From NCBI GenBank assembly GCA_964036295.1, contig OZ038466.1, positions 12,124,001 through 12,188,000 on the forward strand: a DNA stretch of 64,000 nt. The letters run 5' to 3'. The stretch comes from Plumapathes pennacea. Its lineage: Eukaryota > Cnidaria > Anthozoa > Antipatharia > Myriopathidae. A model generated the notes under the pieces. That model worked only from the letters and a program-made list of their open reading frames with translations, was not told the DNA's origin and searched no databases. Below, piece by piece: positions 63,591-64,000 of the stretch. A program made the translations under genes and the position numbers. Within the stretch, counting starts at the first letter, position 1. Every line of letters begins with the position of its first letter.

Positions 63591-64000
63591 TGAAGTATCA
63601 ACTCTTACTGGAATGTATCAGTCATGCATCTTCTTACAAAAGTTGGGCGAATTTGTATTACCGTATGAGCTCTTGAGTGATGGGTTGAAGGAGGAACCTT
63701 ACCTCATTCAAGCTGTTGGATCCTTTAGTGATGGTTGAGAGATAACACATCAGCATCACATCGTTACATTGCTGTCAAAACAAAAAGAAAACAGATTATT
63801 ATCTCTTGGGCTATTCTCAAGCTCACTGAGCAGCGAATCCCACTACATCTCAAAAAGTCCCCCAGAGGACAGGGGGTATCCCCTATATTCTCTTTAGAGA
63901 TGTTCACTGCACAGGGCATGCCAAACCTTTCCTCACATCATGCAAAACCTCACATGAAGTGCAAATGTCCAAGCTTTTATTCACACCATGCAAACCTCAC

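Overview
The window looks like nuclear DNA of a cnidarian, most likely an anthozoan such as a stony coral or sea anemone. This is inferred from AT-rich sequence, spliced genes with GT-AG introns, animal-type TRIM/NHL and Integrator genes, dense foldback and MITE repeats, a Bel/Pao LTR retrotransposon and a Penelope-type fragment. Nothing prokaryotic was seen. All confident genes are on the + strand.

Left third (1-29.7 kb): a tandem array of five copies of one gene family. The intact architecture is Death domain - B-box zinc finger - coiled coil - filamin/ABP280 domain - six NHL repeats, i.e. a TRIM-like protein with a death-fold domain in place of the RING. Copies, named A to E here: A 4471-6607 (one frameshift), B 7501-8941 (pseudogene made from an A-type locus by large deletions), C 14136-16254 (two coding exons, shortened filamin domain), D 19082-21232 (intact, 716 aa), E 27361-29679 (intact, 772 aa, duplicated B-box unit). 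Each coding copy has a splice acceptor just before its ATG, and a conserved noncoding first exon 1.5-3.1 kb upstream. In front of the first exons of C, D and E lies a conserved promoter-like block (CRE-like TGACGT in C and D, ETS-like CTTCCGG in D and E).

Middle (31.4-48 kb): a complete INTS4 gene (Integrator complex subunit 4, HEAT-repeat scaffold) in 11 coding exons with consistent splice phases, 985 codons in total, preceded by an 18-codon uORF that overlaps its ATG. The third intron carries a Bel/Pao element at 34302-38923 with apparently identical 201 bp LTRs and a 5 bp target duplication, but no integrase region. A decayed copy of INTS4 promoter plus exon 1 at 10.56-10.96 kb shows that INTS4's 5' end was duplicated together with the NHL genes.

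Right part (48-64 kb): gene-poor. It holds a possible three-exon 3' gene end (53013-56395), possible first exons near 49.2 and 62.4 kb, a possible 36-codon spliced minus-strand gene (60716-60964), a Helitron-helicase-like relic, a Penelope reverse-transcriptase relic, and many foldbacks and simple repeats. Functional ideas about the array (innate sensing or cell-death signalling, analogous in layout to vertebrate pyrin) are inference from domain architecture.
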